A program made the translations under genes and the position numbers. Of a DNA stretch of 64,000 nucleotides, positions 1 through 12,502 are shown piece after piece. Each line of letters opens with the position of its first letter. The stretch's first letter is position 1. Location: the NCBI RefSeq assembly GCF_901709675.1, contig NC_051095.1, positions 4,651,956 to 4,715,955 of the forward strand, in the 5' to 3' direction. This DNA is from Syngnathus acus (lineage: Eukaryota; Chordata; Actinopteri; Syngnathiformes; Syngnathidae). The notes under the pieces were generated by a model. The model saw nothing but the letters and a program-made list of their open reading frames with translations. It was not told the origin of the DNA and searched no databases.

Positions 1-2472
1 ACGGGACCATATTGACAGCCTACGGGGATTTGTCACTTTACAAGTACGTGGCGTCGTGACACTCCCCGACAATGGACTCGCGTGTTCCAGCCGGAAAATG
101 GCAGGATAGTGGCCAGGGGGACAAGAAAGCCTTATTGAGGGTGCTTGGCCAGGACTACATGGAACAGATCGTACTCAAGAGACACATGGGATCTCTGTGG
201 CGCGAGTCCTTCTGCGGCTCCGCTCTCGGTCGACCTCCGCCGTTAGGCCTCAAAGGCGGTTATTTAATTAAATAATCTTGGTAACGATTAACCGTCTGTG
301 AAATGAACAAGTAGGAGGGTGCAGGAGGAAGGTGCCTTTCGCATGTGTCTGCTCTGTTTGACGACTTAAGGTTTGACGTGGGGATACTGTTGCCCTCTTA
401 AGCTGCATCTTGCGTTTTAGCAGTCTTTTGTCAGTAAGTCATAGCTGGCAGGCAGTGAATACACAACAAGTCAAACAGGCGGTCCTCGGTATACTTTACG
501 TTCCGGCTGCACGGCGATGAACGCGTTGGCCGCTTCGCATGGCGCGGGGCTTGGAAGCCAGCTCCAGAACGTCGTTTCTACTTGGCCTCTGTGGAAGCAA
601 GATAGCACCGGTGAAAAGCAAAAAGAGCAGCACCGGAGGGCAGGGTAAGACACGAGAGAGGGAATGAAACGAGGTTATGCAGCAACGTGTTAACCGGAGC
701 CAACAGAGAGAACAAAGGCAGAGTTGAAGTGGGCGTAGAGGAATGATAATGAAAATCATTTGCACATGGAATCTTTACCAAAAATGATAATGAAGTTAAA
801 TTATGGCAGTTTTTTTTTTTTTTTAAATATGAGACCAGAAATTGACACGGTTGGGGAAGACTACCATGTGTCAGATGAGTGAAGCTATTTAATGCGGTTT
901 GACTTTGAAATTCCACGACTGAGCCATATGAAGAATAATAAATGCAGTGTTACATCATACTCAGAAGAATGTAACAGATGGGTGAAGGAGGCCCGTCCCC
1001 GTGACTTAGCACCTTTTAACAGTCCACAACACGAATGGTAACAGCTAAAAAGCTAACTAGCTAGCTAGCATGTTAATTGCTAATAGCTCAGCCGTCATCA
1101 TTCTTCATTAGGCCCCTCCCATAGTCTCCCTTTCTTCTCTAATAGCCATTCAAATGATTAATTGAATCTATTTTAGTTTTACATCGGCGATGACACGGTA
1201 CACCCGCTTATCAGTTTCCCGTCATTAGGTGGCCGAGCTTAACAATGGCACGGACGCCACTTTATCGGGCTGATGTATGACACTCCGTATTTTTAACTTT
1301 AGCGGTTCTCGTCGGGTGATATTTCTTCATTTTTCATTGCCGTGATGGTCAAGCCTCGCCACAGTCCAGTTGATCTGAAATTCTGCCAACATTCTTGATA
1401 AATGGAATACTGCCGGAGTGTCAAAAAGTTCTCGACTGGTGTCACAAAAGACTCAGTATACCTAATAATTACCATGCAGTTAACTCAATGATAATATAGA
1501 AAATACAGAAAGAAAATACAAAAATACAGCACTGCGGAGAAAAGTGTACTCAGCGATTGGCAACGTAAAATGGCCGCCAGTGGCGTCACATCTCCCTATG
1601 GCTAGTTAGCGGTCCATTCATCCATCCGTCATTTGTGCTTATTGCGGCAGTCATTTTTACTGTCCCGTTGGGTGCCTTTTCTTTCTCCTCCCATCCGACC
1701 CTAAAGTGAACGTTCCCTGAGCCCGTCCGGCACGGGCAACGCTTGGGAAAATGGAATGAACTCTCACTAACCTCCTCGCGTGCCGCTCAAACTCACACAC
1801 CTCTGCACACACGCAATCGTCCACAGCTCCCGTAGATCGGCAGGAATTGGTAATGACACGATCCATCTCCAGGCCATTTTCAATTCAGCTGTGGGGAAAT
1901 GAGATAGGACGGTAATAGAATCTCATTGATCTGCGTTTGCTCTCATGTTTATGGTCCATGAGTGTGAAAGTCATTCCTAATGCTCCTTTTTTTCTCTTGA
2001 AAACTGGATCGTTTCCTCATGCAGAACTGCATACGTAGTAAATGTAGTCAATGCTTTGAGACTCAGGAGGCGGCTGACTGCCTTCAGCGTCCATCACGGC
2101 TAAAACCGTCTATGTAAGCTAGCGGCAATGACACCCCCCTCAAAAACATTTGTTAAAATTCAGAAATCTCAAATATATTTCGATATTGTTCACCTAATAT
2201 AATACAAGGCGACGTGAGCGCGATCGGACGAGACGCGGCAATATGGCCACGGCGTTACATCGCAAAGTCTCAAGCCAAGTGTGAAATTAAGCGATGTGAT
2301 GACACGTCGAGATTGGTAACCGCCACGACGACTCCACTCCGCTTCTTGCATTAATCTTCTAGGAAATAATGTGACGCAAACAAACGAAAAAAACACCAGA
2401 AACTGATACTTCTCAGAGACTTTGCATTGTAGGTGGATGCCTACATGTAGATTGGCGGACACTTTTATTATT
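1..2472. other. Downstream intergenic DNA, no gene recognised
   Basis: Short open frames only, without family resemblance. No tRNA, rRNA or clear transposon recognised. Confidence 0.5.
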
Positions 2473-2660
2473 GATGGGATAATGAAGCTTCAAATTTGCT
2501 TCGTGAACCAGTAGGTGTATTTTTTTCTCCCATAGATGGCACTCTCTGTTCAACATTGCCATGACTTAAACCCCTTTACCCAAAACAACAGTGCCATCTA
2601 GAGGAGTCAAAAATACTATAACTGGTTCATGAAGCAAATTTGAAGCTTCATTATCCCATC
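2473..2660. mobile_element. Hairpin MITE, 188 bp
   Basis: 39-bp inverted ends at 2473-2511 and 2622-2660 (GATGGGATAATGAAGCTTCA and its complement), with a single mismatch. A second inner inverted pair (AGATGGCAC and GTGCCATCT) lies between them. No coding capacity. Confidence 0.85.
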
Positions 2661-4170
2661 ACGACCGCAGGATCCGGCGTCTCTTGTGTCTATTGACGGA
2701 CTTAAAGGTTGATGTGGTGTCGGCACTCAGGCGGAACATTATTACATGAAATACATAAGAAGTGTGGAATTAGCTTAAGATCTGTTTACTTTGTATTTTT
2801 TACAAAACATAGACATGGTAAATTTAACACGTTTCTTCTTTAGTTTATTTTTTTGTTCTCCTCCCTAGTGTTGCTATGAGGAAAACAAGAGGCAAAAACT
2901 GTTGGCGGAATCAGTGAGCCTTGCGATTTAATTTGATGAGCCCGCAAACAGCAAACAATGGCTCATTATGAAGCGGGAGCCCTGATGGAAGCCAGTGGGC
3001 TGTGAAGCTTCGCACATTCTGCTGCCATCGGTTTGACACCAGGGGAGAATCCGGCTTCCATCTATCCTTTTTTCCCCCCCTTCCTTATTGCTTGGCATTG
3101 GATTCCATGTTTGACTCTTATGGACCAGCTAATGTCACATTCCGCCATCTTGGCAATACAGAGACACCACCGGGATCCTTGTCCCTCTGGAACTGCGTGG
3201 AACTAAACTGGTCTGACCAAAGATTTTAAATTTACAATTATAATCAATTTGTTCACTGATATCCCTCTGGAACTGCGTAAACTGGACTGTGACTAAATAA
3301 CGGTTGAGTACAGGATTTTTAAAAGCAGACTAAACTAAGAACAGGTTTTTTTTGGTTCGACTAGTTCCTTTCGCCTTTGTTCCAGAGGGTCTAATCTTTC
3401 AAATCAGTGGAGCGTCAGCAGTCAGCTGACACTGTACTTCTTATTTGATACTATTCCCAGGCGAGCCTGATAAGGAATTGCATTTCAAAGATTCCTTCAT
3501 GATCAGAAGGAACGACGGCGGGAGAGAGGGACATGGGGAAGAGATAACAGAAAAAAAAAACATATTTGCCAGCATTTTGCAGATAGATATACATACAGTA
3601 TATCTACGTATAATGTAAAACAAAATGAACATGGTTGAGTTATTCTGAAAAAGGTCAAAGCTGACCTGACTAAACACAACAACATGAACAATACCATGAT
3701 GTCATCATACAAGAAATATAAAGAAGTCAAAATATGACGACTTTTCAGATCTCATGCACATGACGTGGTTTTAAGCGCGGTTAAATAGAAGCGCGTCTCC
3801 GTAACAGCTGCCGGTGAAACGGCGCTAATTACCGATTGATTGGACGCCGACACGTCTTCATCTGCAATGCGGAGGCGCATCTGCCCGCGTTCGCCTTCCT
3901 GCTTTTCTGATTAGTCACATTGTCGGCGGCTGTTTACTTAAACGGCGGCTTAAGGAAGCTCCAAATTGGGCCCCTCTCTGAAAAGAGTGTCAAATTAGAT
4001 GTTGTTAGCGCAGCCCCTCGAGGCACACGTGTAGCAAAAGAGGCGGGTCGGCCATGGGAAGGAGAAGAAGAGGAAGCCGCTTGTGCAAACGGGCTCATCT
4101 CCTGTACAATGAGGCCTTCTCAGTAGAATCGACATCTGACCAAAGAACCATTGCTTTTTATTCCATTTAA
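2661..4170. other. Intergenic, no gene recognised
   Basis: No protein family, RNA gene or repeat recognised beyond short homopolymers. Confidence 0.5.
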
Positions 4171-4290
4171 ATCCATCCATCCATCCATCCATCCATCCAT
4201 CCATCCATCCATCCATCCATCCATCCATCCATCCATCCATCCATCCATCCATCCATCCATCCATCCATCCATCCATCCATCCATCCATCC
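4171..4290. repeat. (CCAT)30 microsatellite
   Basis: 120 bp of perfect ATCC/CCAT tetranucleotide repeat, directly against a MITE on its right side. It creates long artificial frames of IHPS or WMDG repeats. Confidence 0.98.
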
Positions 4291-4297
4291 AAAACTC

Positions 4298-4498
4298 CAG
4301 GGGTCTCAAAGTCCAGTCCTCGGGGGCCGCATTCCTACATGTTTTCCAAGTTTCCCTCGTTAAACACACCTGATTCAATGATCAGGCTCCTGCAGAACGT
4401 GAGGATGAACCGATCATTTGAATCAGGTATGTTTAACGAGGGAAACTTGGAAAACGTGTAGGAATGCGGCCCCCGAGGACTGGAGTTTGAGACCCCTG
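4298..4498. mobile_element. Palindromic hAT-like MITE, copy 1
   Basis: 201 bp. It begins CAGGGGTCTCAAAGTCCAGT and ends ACTGGAGTTTGAGACCCCTG; the two halves are almost complete complements through CCAAGTTTCCCTCGTTAAAC. CAGGGG ends suggest hAT. Same family as 10476-10675. Confidence 0.85.
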
Positions 4499-6029
4499 CT
4501 CTAATCCCAACCTCGTCCTTCTTGAGACTTATCACGATTCCCTCCGGTCAGATCCAAACGTGGGAATGCGCCGTACGTTGCGTGGATACAGTCGATGACC
4601 TCGTGTGGGATGAAAGCGAGCACATGGGATCCATTTCCTCTCGATGTTATTACCGCTGCTTTAAGGCATGTACGGTCTAAAAAAAAAAACCCACTTGGAT
4701 TCCTCAGCGCTGATTGTACTTTTAGGCCTGTTTCCCTTAGCAGGCCTTGAGCCATAACCTGATTATTCCATTTTAATATATTTTTTTAATGTCTCGCCCC
4801 CATCTGTCAGAGGGTCAAACTGTGGCCATCCAAACGGTAAAGGCGACATGAGAAGGTTACAGGCCGCCAACACAGCTTTCTTTAAAGCGTAGTCCATGTT
4901 CTTACAACTCTAAATTTAGCGGCAGGCCTTCAGTGAACTGAGTGAAGGCTGCTTTAGTTCTTAAAGTGACATGCTGACTTTTCAACTGCGCCGCTCTGCC
5001 ATAATCTAGCATGAATGTGTGGGCGTTATAATCTCAAATATAAAAGAATATTTGAGTGGAACAACTTCAAATTAAACCCAAGCAAAGCACAGGACGCTCG
5101 AGCATAGGACAGGGGCGCTCAAGTCCTGGCGTTGAAGTCACCGCTGGCGCCGTACCATTCAATGCTGACCTCATCTGCAAAAAACGATGACTCGGCAATA
5201 TGGAAGTACACGGCGGTCCTCTTGAAAGGATGACACCATATTGGACATACGCTACCAATCCCATCTTGCACACATTAAGTTAATTGGAAAAAGACGTCAT
5301 CCATAGAATGAGATCATATTTGTGCTCAAGCACTTTGAATTGAATATGTATTCGTCTTTTTTTTTTTTTTTTTCCCCTCCCCAGTCACCGCCACAGCATG
5401 ATGAGACAATAAAGTACGCAATAACACATTTTAATGAGCACAACCCGAGGCTGTGCATCAATTCAATTAGGCCGCTGTTGTTCTTAAGTGTTAATATACT
5501 ATAGAGGTTCACGTAACGATGTGGCCGAAGGCTTCCCACCTTGCCGCCTCAGCATCTGAGGCTGTTGCTTTCCAAGAGCATCGTAAGAAGGTAACTTGAG
5601 GACAGTTAGTCATAGATGCTCAATGCTAAACTAACCTCTGTCTAATTCTATTGTGCAGCTCCCTCAGCGTCCCAAACGTCCCTGGCTGTTATCTTTCATC
5701 CCCGAGGCGCTACACTAGGACACGTCGACCACCAGTGGGACTACAGTAGTTAATCTGTGCTAGTTAAATGCTCTTGTATGGCCCTAAGCTATAGCAGTCA
5801 GCCGTTGCATTTTTTTTCTGCTTTGCTAGCTCCCTGTGGACCGTGCTCAGCTCCATTTTATTGAATTACATGATGGCGTGGAGTCAGTTATTTCCAGGTA
5901 GTGGGCTGTTTAGTATTTCGCTACTGCTTTGCTTTGGCGGTCCTGTTTTCTGCCATGTTTTCTGTCCAGTTTCATTTTTTTGCTTTTAGAACTTGCAACT
6001 TATAATATACAAAGACCACTTTCTATCTT
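4499..6029. other. Intergenic, no gene recognised
   Basis: A T run lies at 5357-5373. Nothing else recognised. Confidence 0.5.
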
Positions 6030-6670
6030 AGGTTGATCATGGTGATACTGCTCGGCTACATATCTGCCTACACATTGACAGCAAACAGCTTACCTATTTT
6101 CCTGTCTGCCCTAGAAACCAGCCTACCCCGCAACCTATCCAATCACAAACTAACCTAGCTATCTCCATTGACAACTAGCCTACCCACAACCTACACGTCA
6201 ATCCTCGAAACCTATCTACTTATCCGTCCGCCAGTCTTACTCATGTCTACGCCAGAAACCAGTCTAAAACCAAGTTTTTTTTAATTACAAGTGTTTAAAT
6301 TTTTGACTACCCACTTATACAAGTAGCCAGCCTACACTGATTTAACTACCCATCTAACCTAGAATCCAGCCTACCTTTTTTCTAAACTACCTCAATCCTC
6401 CAATACCTACATACCCATTGACCCAAGAATTCCAGCCTTACCAACGACGGTAGTAACCAGCCTAACTAACCTTAACTAGCCTCCAAACACGGCGACCAAC
6501 ATGATGTCCTAACCTCGGAGCCAGAACACAAACTCTAACAGTTAATGTTAGGGTTAAAACAAAACGGTGCAAAAACAGAACAGGATTTCTACTAACCTAC
6601 TATCCGACCATCTACCGACATAACCTCAAAGCCCAATCAATACCTAGCATCCTTTACCCCCTTGCTCACC
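6030..6670. repeat. Degenerate ACCTACC/CTAACC simple-repeat block 1
   Basis: G-poor stretch built from variants of CTAGCCTACC and AACCTATC on the plus strand. A similar block lies at 8193-8640; both begin with AGGTTGA-C/T-C-A/T-TGGT, suggesting a shared origin. Confidence 0.55.
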
Positions 6671-7905
6671 TATTAGTTATCCATTCAGATAGCATCACTT
6701 GCCATTTTTTTTTTAAAGGTCTTTCTGACCGTGCAAAGTTTTATACGGTTTGTTGTCTTTGGACATAAGAGCTGACGAGTTAAACAAGGGCCTGGGCACA
6801 AGACAGACAACATAAAAGCACTGTTGTGCTCGAGAATGGTTGCCTAAAAGCACTCTTGCTGTGCGTCACTGAAATGACACACATGATCTGACAGTCAAAT
6901 GACTAACAGCTGGAGTGGAGGGAGGGTGTCAAATTAATTTCAGAACAATTCAATATAGCTGACATCTTCCAATGCATTGCTTGAGACTGCCTTTAATATT
7001 AGGAGGATCAGAATGGTAACGTTTACAACTTGCCTTTCTGTGACTCTTCCAGTGTCGAGATTGGATGTTGCAGCTCGTCGATGACACAACGCTTAGTAGC
7101 CGCTTCATTATGAGAGCATCCTGTTTAAAGTCTTGCAGTGATGAGGTACTGCTGAAAACGTGGGCCAATGGATTCGACAACATGAAACTTTTCTTTTTTG
7201 TAGTTTTGGTAACCCTATTAGACTTCTGAGAAGCTCTCACTGCACACAAGTTCGCAGCAACACACTGGTTGGAAATCACCGCTAGAGAAAATTCACAAAA
7301 TCCTGTCAGGGTTCGACTGGAACCAATCAAATGGGCCAAGAGCACTGATGCGTCCCATTTACCTTGTCCTAATGGATGTGTTTGTGCCCTTTTTTGTTGC
7401 GAATATTGGTCGGTTTAGTGCCTTTCACTTTCTGCTGCCCTGGCCATTTATTTTGATTAGGGAATGAAGCCCAGCACAGAGCCTTGGCACATAATAATTG
7501 ACACCGTGTCCTGTGAGGTCACCAAATATACAGCGTTTATCCCCTTGGTGAGGTGGCAGCCAATGAAAAGACTGCAACTTCAAGTGTAGCTGTATTATTG
7601 CTTTGGCTTGCAACACCACCACCGACAACAAAAAACTGTCGGGGAGCTTGTAAATTATTTTCCTGTAACTCTGCCCAACCCCACCCTGGCTTGACAGGAT
7701 AATTGATGTGCAATTCCCCTCAAGTAGCCTATTGTATATATTGTATATTTTGTTTTGCCAGGTCTTAAGTTCACCAAGGGTTCTTACCTGTCAAAGTGGG
7801 AAAACAAAGTTTATTTAGAGATGGAAAATACATTTTAAATTTTGTATGTACAATTGACCTTTTCTTTAATTTCAGTATTTATAAAATTAGTTGTTTGCAA
7901 CTCAT
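6671..7905. other. Intergenic, no gene recognised
   Basis: Short open frames only. The 131-residue minus frame at 6950-7345 has no recognisable family. Confidence 0.45.
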
Positions 7906-8179
7906 GACTTAGACTTAGACACTTAGACTTAGACAAACTTTATTGTCATTTTGTCAACACTGGGTGTACACAAAACGAAATTATGTTGCATACGGCTTTC
8001 AACAATGTAGTGGTATTGCGGCTGGTTAAAAAGTGACAGTCTATATAAAAATATGAAATAAGATAAGTATAAACTAAACTTTGTGTTGTTTGTAGTGTCC
8101 TAGGCGACATATTTTGTGAAAATGCTCGTCGGTTGTCGAGAGTCGTTGCAGCCGCAGCCAACTGGGGCGCCGCCATCTG
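7906..8179 (-). mobile_element. Short retroposon-like element
   Basis: Read on the minus strand it starts AGATGGCGGCGCCCCAGTTG and ends ACAATAAAGTTTGTCTAAGT followed by four near-tandem GTCTAAGT units. A 3' tandem of a short word after an AATAAAG-like end is typical of truncated non-LTR retroposons and their SINEs. The family is not identified. Confidence 0.55.
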
Positions 8180-8192
8180 AATATATCATTTC

Positions 8193-8640
8193 AGGTTGAC
8201 CTTGGTCAACCATCTTACTTACCTACCTGCCTACACACATAGCTAACCTTACAATGACCCGACATACATTGGTAGCTAGTGACCTACCATTGCAACCAAT
8301 CGGCTAACAAAAACCTACCTACCGACTGACCATCATATGGAATTATTTTCATCATTGCAATACCTCTTCCTACAGACCTAGCTACGCTCCTAATAACGTA
8401 CCCAGCCTTAGTACGTAACCAGCTAGCTAAAGCGACAAGCCTGCTCACCTACATACGGTATCTACCGGTTGACCTTCTACCATCACTCAGCTGTCATATT
8501 CACATGTGTCTCATGATATAGCAAAGCGACAAGCCTACGTTATCGTCTCCATGACAAACAACCCAGTGGGCAACCTAGCTAGCCTAAAAACCAGGGGGAT
8601 TAACCTACCTAGCCTAGCATCCAGGTTTTTCCGCTGGTTG
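8193..8640. repeat. Degenerate ACCTACC/TAGCC simple-repeat block 2
   Basis: Resembles the block at 6030-6670, with words CTTACTTACCTACCTGCCTA and CTAGCTAGCCTAAAAACC. Diverged, without a fixed period visible by eye. Confidence 0.5.
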
Positions 8641-9139
8641 TCCCCGAGTGGTTCTACTAAAGGCAGCTTCCTCAGCACTTTTGCAGAAATTTAGAGACAT
8701 TCCTCACTCCTGCCCCTTTGTCTTTCCAAGTAAACTGATGTGCGACGATGATGTCTGCTCGCATCTGCCTCCGTCAGTCTTTCAGCGTACGACCGCTCGC
8801 TCCATTGAGGTTCCCTGCACGGATCATCATCACCCTCATCATCACTTGGCCACAGGGCACGCCGCCCGTCTCTCCGCGGCACAGCTGCCTTCACTGACAC
8901 GACGGCACAAGGCCCTCGGGTTGGCGCTGCTCGCAGAGCCGTAGCCGTCTATTTCAGACGCTCCACTTGTTCGCCGCGTCGCCTCCAGCTCAAGTCGAGC
9001 CCGGAAGACTTGGCAACGGGCGGAATGTCTGTTTGCTCAGCTGCTTCACCGCTCAACTTTAAGATTCGTGTGTCAGCCAATGGGTAAAAATGGCGCGAGG
9101 GTAGGCAATCACAACATTACCATCTTTGGTGTCGACTCA
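8641..9139. other. Intergenic, no gene recognised
   Basis: G/C-richer than its surroundings. A 98-residue plus frame at 8648-8944 has no recognisable family and no flanking splice support. Confidence 0.4.
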
Positions 9140-10058
9140 TTCCAGTCCAATAGTGTTGGCTCGTGAGTGAACGATTCGTTCAAAAGAACAAATTTCTTCA
9201 GTGAACGAGAGTTTTTCAGTTCATATGACTTCAACCAGTAGGTGTCGGTAATGCGCATTGAGCTGGTGCCACCTCGCCGTAAAACAAAACGAAGAAGAAA
9301 ATGACGTAACTTCCCGTTCACGAACGAGTCGTGAATTGCATTTCCCGTTCACTAACTGAACGGATCTGTGAGTGAACGAGTCGGCGAGTGAGTGATTTGC
9401 ATTTCCAGGTCATCGCGAGGACAGATCAGTGCGGGAACGAATCCTGACTTTCCCGTTCGCGAACGAGTTAATGGGTGAACTGCCTTTCCGTGCATCAACG
9501 GATCAGTCATTGAACGTGTTGCGTCTCCTGGCGTGAACTATGTAAGCCTGAATGTCGATTTACGATTTGCCAAGGAAAGAAAGAACCACTCACTGAAACA
9601 ACACTTATAGTGTTTAACATTTATGTTAAAACTTGTCTGGTATTTTATTCCTTGTTTTTATATTCACCAATTAAAACATAAAATTCAGACATTTGGTTAA
9701 CTGCTTTATATGACAATATGTGGTTTACGTTATATGAGTTGGTGTCCCCCAAAATAACAAATGTCGGCGTAACGGATTTTTTTCTCAACCTTTTTTATTC
9801 AAACACAAACACATTCGGTATAATAACACCACCGTGAGGGCGGGTGTGGCACTTTTCACTTTCACTTTTTTTCCCTAATGAAGTGGCCTATGATTAGGTA
9901 CACCTCATGGACAGGTACACTACACGAGGTAAGAATGAATAAATGAATAAATAAATAAAGTGTAGCGCACGATTCGGTGAACGATTCTTTTGAACAAATC
10001 TTTTGAGTGAACCGATTCTAAAGATTCAGTTCACTTAGGAACTGGAATGCACATCACT
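9140..10058. mobile_element. GAACGATTC-rich element, about 0.9 kb
   Basis: The left end has GTGAGTGAACGATTCGTTC; the right end, inverted, reads AGTGATGTGCATTCCAGTTC and carries TTGAACAAATCTTTTGAGTG. Many GTGAACGA and TTTCCCGTTC words lie in between (9318-9520). Probably a non-autonomous DNA transposon; a 95-bp copy of the right end recurs at 13697-13791. Confidence 0.5.
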
Positions 10059-10084
10059 AGTACAAAAGAGTGCAGACGGCCCAG

Positions 10085-10165
10085 GACTGCCAGGTCGACA
10101 TAGCCGACTGATTAGTGACACGGGCTCTCGCTCCGAAGGAACCTGGTTCGATCCCAGTTGTGAGC
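10085..10165 (+). mobile_element. tRNA-derived SINE head
   Basis: A-box-like TAGCCGACTGATTAGTGAC at 10100-10118 and B-box GGTTCGATCCC at 10145-10155, spaced as in a tRNA promoter. It is not a good tRNA gene (the stems do not fold well), so a SINE head is more likely. The body probably extends to about 10330. Confidence 0.55.
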
Positions 10166-10388
10166 ATGTGGCCAAATGTATTTTTATACCCAAATGTGAT
10201 TTTAGAATTGGAACCTCGCTTTGTATGCGTACGCATATGCAAACAAATGCAAGTATTTATGTGTAAATACATAAGGTGGCCCCACCCCAAAGTTGGCGGA
10301 GCAAACCAATGGATCACGCCCACTACCTAGGGGGCGCGGTGAAATCCAATAGTGTAGGGGGCAGGGCAAAGAGAGTTATGGTTTAAAG

Positions 10389-10432
10389 CTAGGGTTAGGG
10401 TTTCAAAGTTTCAAATTCTAACCCTAACCCTA
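10389..10432. repeat. Inverted telomere-like patch
   Basis: AGGGTTAGGGTTTC followed after a few bases by CTAACCCTAACCCTAA, a small inverted pair of telomere-like repeats. Confidence 0.7.
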
Positions 10433-10475
10433 ATAACAGGCCACTTTATTAGGGAAATATCATGGTCAAAGGTCA

Positions 10476-10675
10476 CAGGTGTCACGCTCTAGTCCTTGGG
10501 GCCGCATTCCAACATGTTTTCCAAGATTCCCTCGTTAAGTGCACCTGCGTGAAAAGTTTTAGCTCCTGCAGAACGTGAAAATGACCAAAATATTTCACGC
10601 AGGTGCGTTTAACGAGGGTAACTTGGAAAACATATTGGAACGCGGCCCCTCGAGGACTGGAGGTCGACACCCCTG
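10476..10675. mobile_element. Palindromic hAT-like MITE, copy 2
   Basis: 200 bp. It begins CAGGTGTCACGCTCTAGTCC and ends GGACTGGAGGTCGACACCCC then TG, and shares GGGGCCGCATTCCAACATGT with copy 1. The centre differs: GTGCACCTGCGTGAAAAGTT replaces the CACACCTGATTC of copy 1. That centre is the seed of the array to its right. Confidence 0.8.
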
Positions 10676-10739
10676 GTTTAAGTGAAAAGTGCCACACCCG
10701 CCCTCACCCCCACTTTCTGATTGGATGTTTGATCTGTGA

Positions 10740-12360
10740 CGTCACTTGGACACTCCATTAGGTACACCGCCATTTCTCTCTGAAATGGCGGTGTACCTAA
10801 TGGAGTGTCCGTGTGATTCCCTCGTTAAGTGCACCTGCGTGAAAAGTTTTAGCTCCTGCAGAACGTGAAAATGACCAAAAACTTTTCACGCAGGTGCACT
10901 TAACGAGAGAATCACACGGACACTCCATTAGGTACACCGCCATTTTCAAGTGTATCTAATAACAGGCCACTTTATTAGGGAAATATCATGGTCAAAGGTC
11001 ACAGGTGTCAAGCTCGCGTCCTCGGGGCCGCATTCCAACATGTTTTCCAAGATTCCCTTGTTAACTGCACCCTAATGAAGGGGCCTGTTATTGGGTACAC
11101 TTGAAAATGGCGGTGTACCTAATGGAGTGTCCGTGTGATTCCCTCGTTAAGTGCACCTGCGTGAAAAGTTTTAGCTACTTTCACGTTCTGCAGGAGCTAA
11201 AACTTTTCACGCAGGTGCACTTAACGAGGGAATCACACGGACACTCCATTAGGTACACCGCCATTTTCAAGTGTACCTAATAACAGGCCACTTTATTAGG
11301 GAAATATCATGGTCAAAGGTCACAGGTGTCAAGCTCGCGTCCTCGGGGCCGAATTCCAACATGTTTTCCAAGATTCCCTTGTTAACTGCACCCTAATGAA
11401 GTGGCCTGTTATTGGGTACACTTGAAAATGGCGGTGTACCTAATGGAGTGTCCGTGTGATTCCCTCGTTAAGCGCACCTGCGTGAAAAGTTTTAGCTACT
11501 TTCACGTTCTGCAGGAGCTAAAACTTTTCACGCAGGTGCACTTAACGAGGGAATCACACGGACACTCCATTAGGTACACCGCCATTTTCAAGTGTACCTA
11601 ATAACAGGCCACTTTATTAGGGAAATATCATGGTCAAAGGTCACAGGTGTCAAGCTCGCGTCCTCGGGGCCGAATTCCAACATGTTTTCCAAGATTCCCT
11701 TGTTAACTGCACCCTAATGAAGTGGCCTGTTATTGGGTACACTTGAAAATGGCGGTGTACCTAATGGAGTGTCCGTGTGATTCCCTCGTTAAGCGCACCT
11801 GCGTGAAAAGTTTTAGCTACTTTCACGTTCTGCAGGAGCTAAAACTTTTCACGCAGGTGCACTTAACGAGGGAATCACACGGACACTCCATTAGGTACAC
11901 CGCCATTTTCAAGTGTACCTAATAACAGGCCACTTTATTAGGGAAATATCATGGTCAAAGGTCACGGGTGTCAAGCTTTATAGTCCTCGGGGCCGAATTC
12001 CAACATGTTTTCCAAGAGTCCCTCGTTAAGTGCACCTGCGTGAAAAGTTTTTGGTCATTTTCACGTTCTACAGGAGCTAAAACTTTTCACGCAGGTGCAC
12101 TTAACGAGGGAATCACACGGACACTCCATTAGGTACACCGCCATTTTCAAGTGTACCTAATAACAGGCCACTTTATTAGGGAAATATCATGGTCAAAGGT
12201 CACGGGTGTCAAGCTTTATAGTCCTCGGGGCCGAATTCCAACATGTTTTCCAAGAGTCCCTCGTTAAGTGCACCTGCGTGAAAAGTTTTTGGTCATTTTC
12301 ACGTTCTACAGGAGCTAAAACTTTTCACGCAGGTGCACTTAACGAGGGAATCACACGGAC
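10740..12360. repeat. Tandem array of 321-bp palindromic units
   Basis: The anchor CATGGTCAAAGGTCAC recurs at 10987, 11308, 11629, 11950 and 12188: three exact 321-bp steps, then one of 238. Within a unit two arms of 106 bp (for example 11392-11497 and 11516-11621) are near-perfect complements around an 18-nt loop. The outer arm carries AATGGCGGTGTACCTAATGG, the inner arm CACCTGCGTGAAAAGTTTT. Short frames of 66 residues in the units are identical repeats, not genes. Confidence 0.9.
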
Positions 12361-12502
12361 TCTCTATCCTATGGAACCCTCGCTTACGTTACATGGAATA
12401 TGTATGGTTTTATGGAGTCGCTCACAAGCAAATAGTTATAATGGTTATATGGGGCAGCACACAAGCAACTGTGTTGCAAATTTATGCATGATAAAAATTT
12501 TA

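Noticed and set aside
4151-4378. Long frames of IHPS and WMDG repeats
   Set aside because: They translate the CCAT microsatellite; there is no coding constraint.
6950-7345. 131-residue minus frame
   Set aside because: No recognisable domain, no splice or promoter context; likely chance.
8648-8944. 98-residue plus frame with His-rich stretch
   Set aside because: No family resemblance and the His run comes from an ATC/CAT repeat.
10095-10165. Functional tRNA gene
   Set aside because: A and B boxes are present but the cloverleaf stems do not pair well; a SINE head is more likely.
11401-11922. Two identical 66-residue frames 321 bp apart
   Set aside because: They lie in identical palindromic repeat units; identity reflects tandem duplication, not a gene family.
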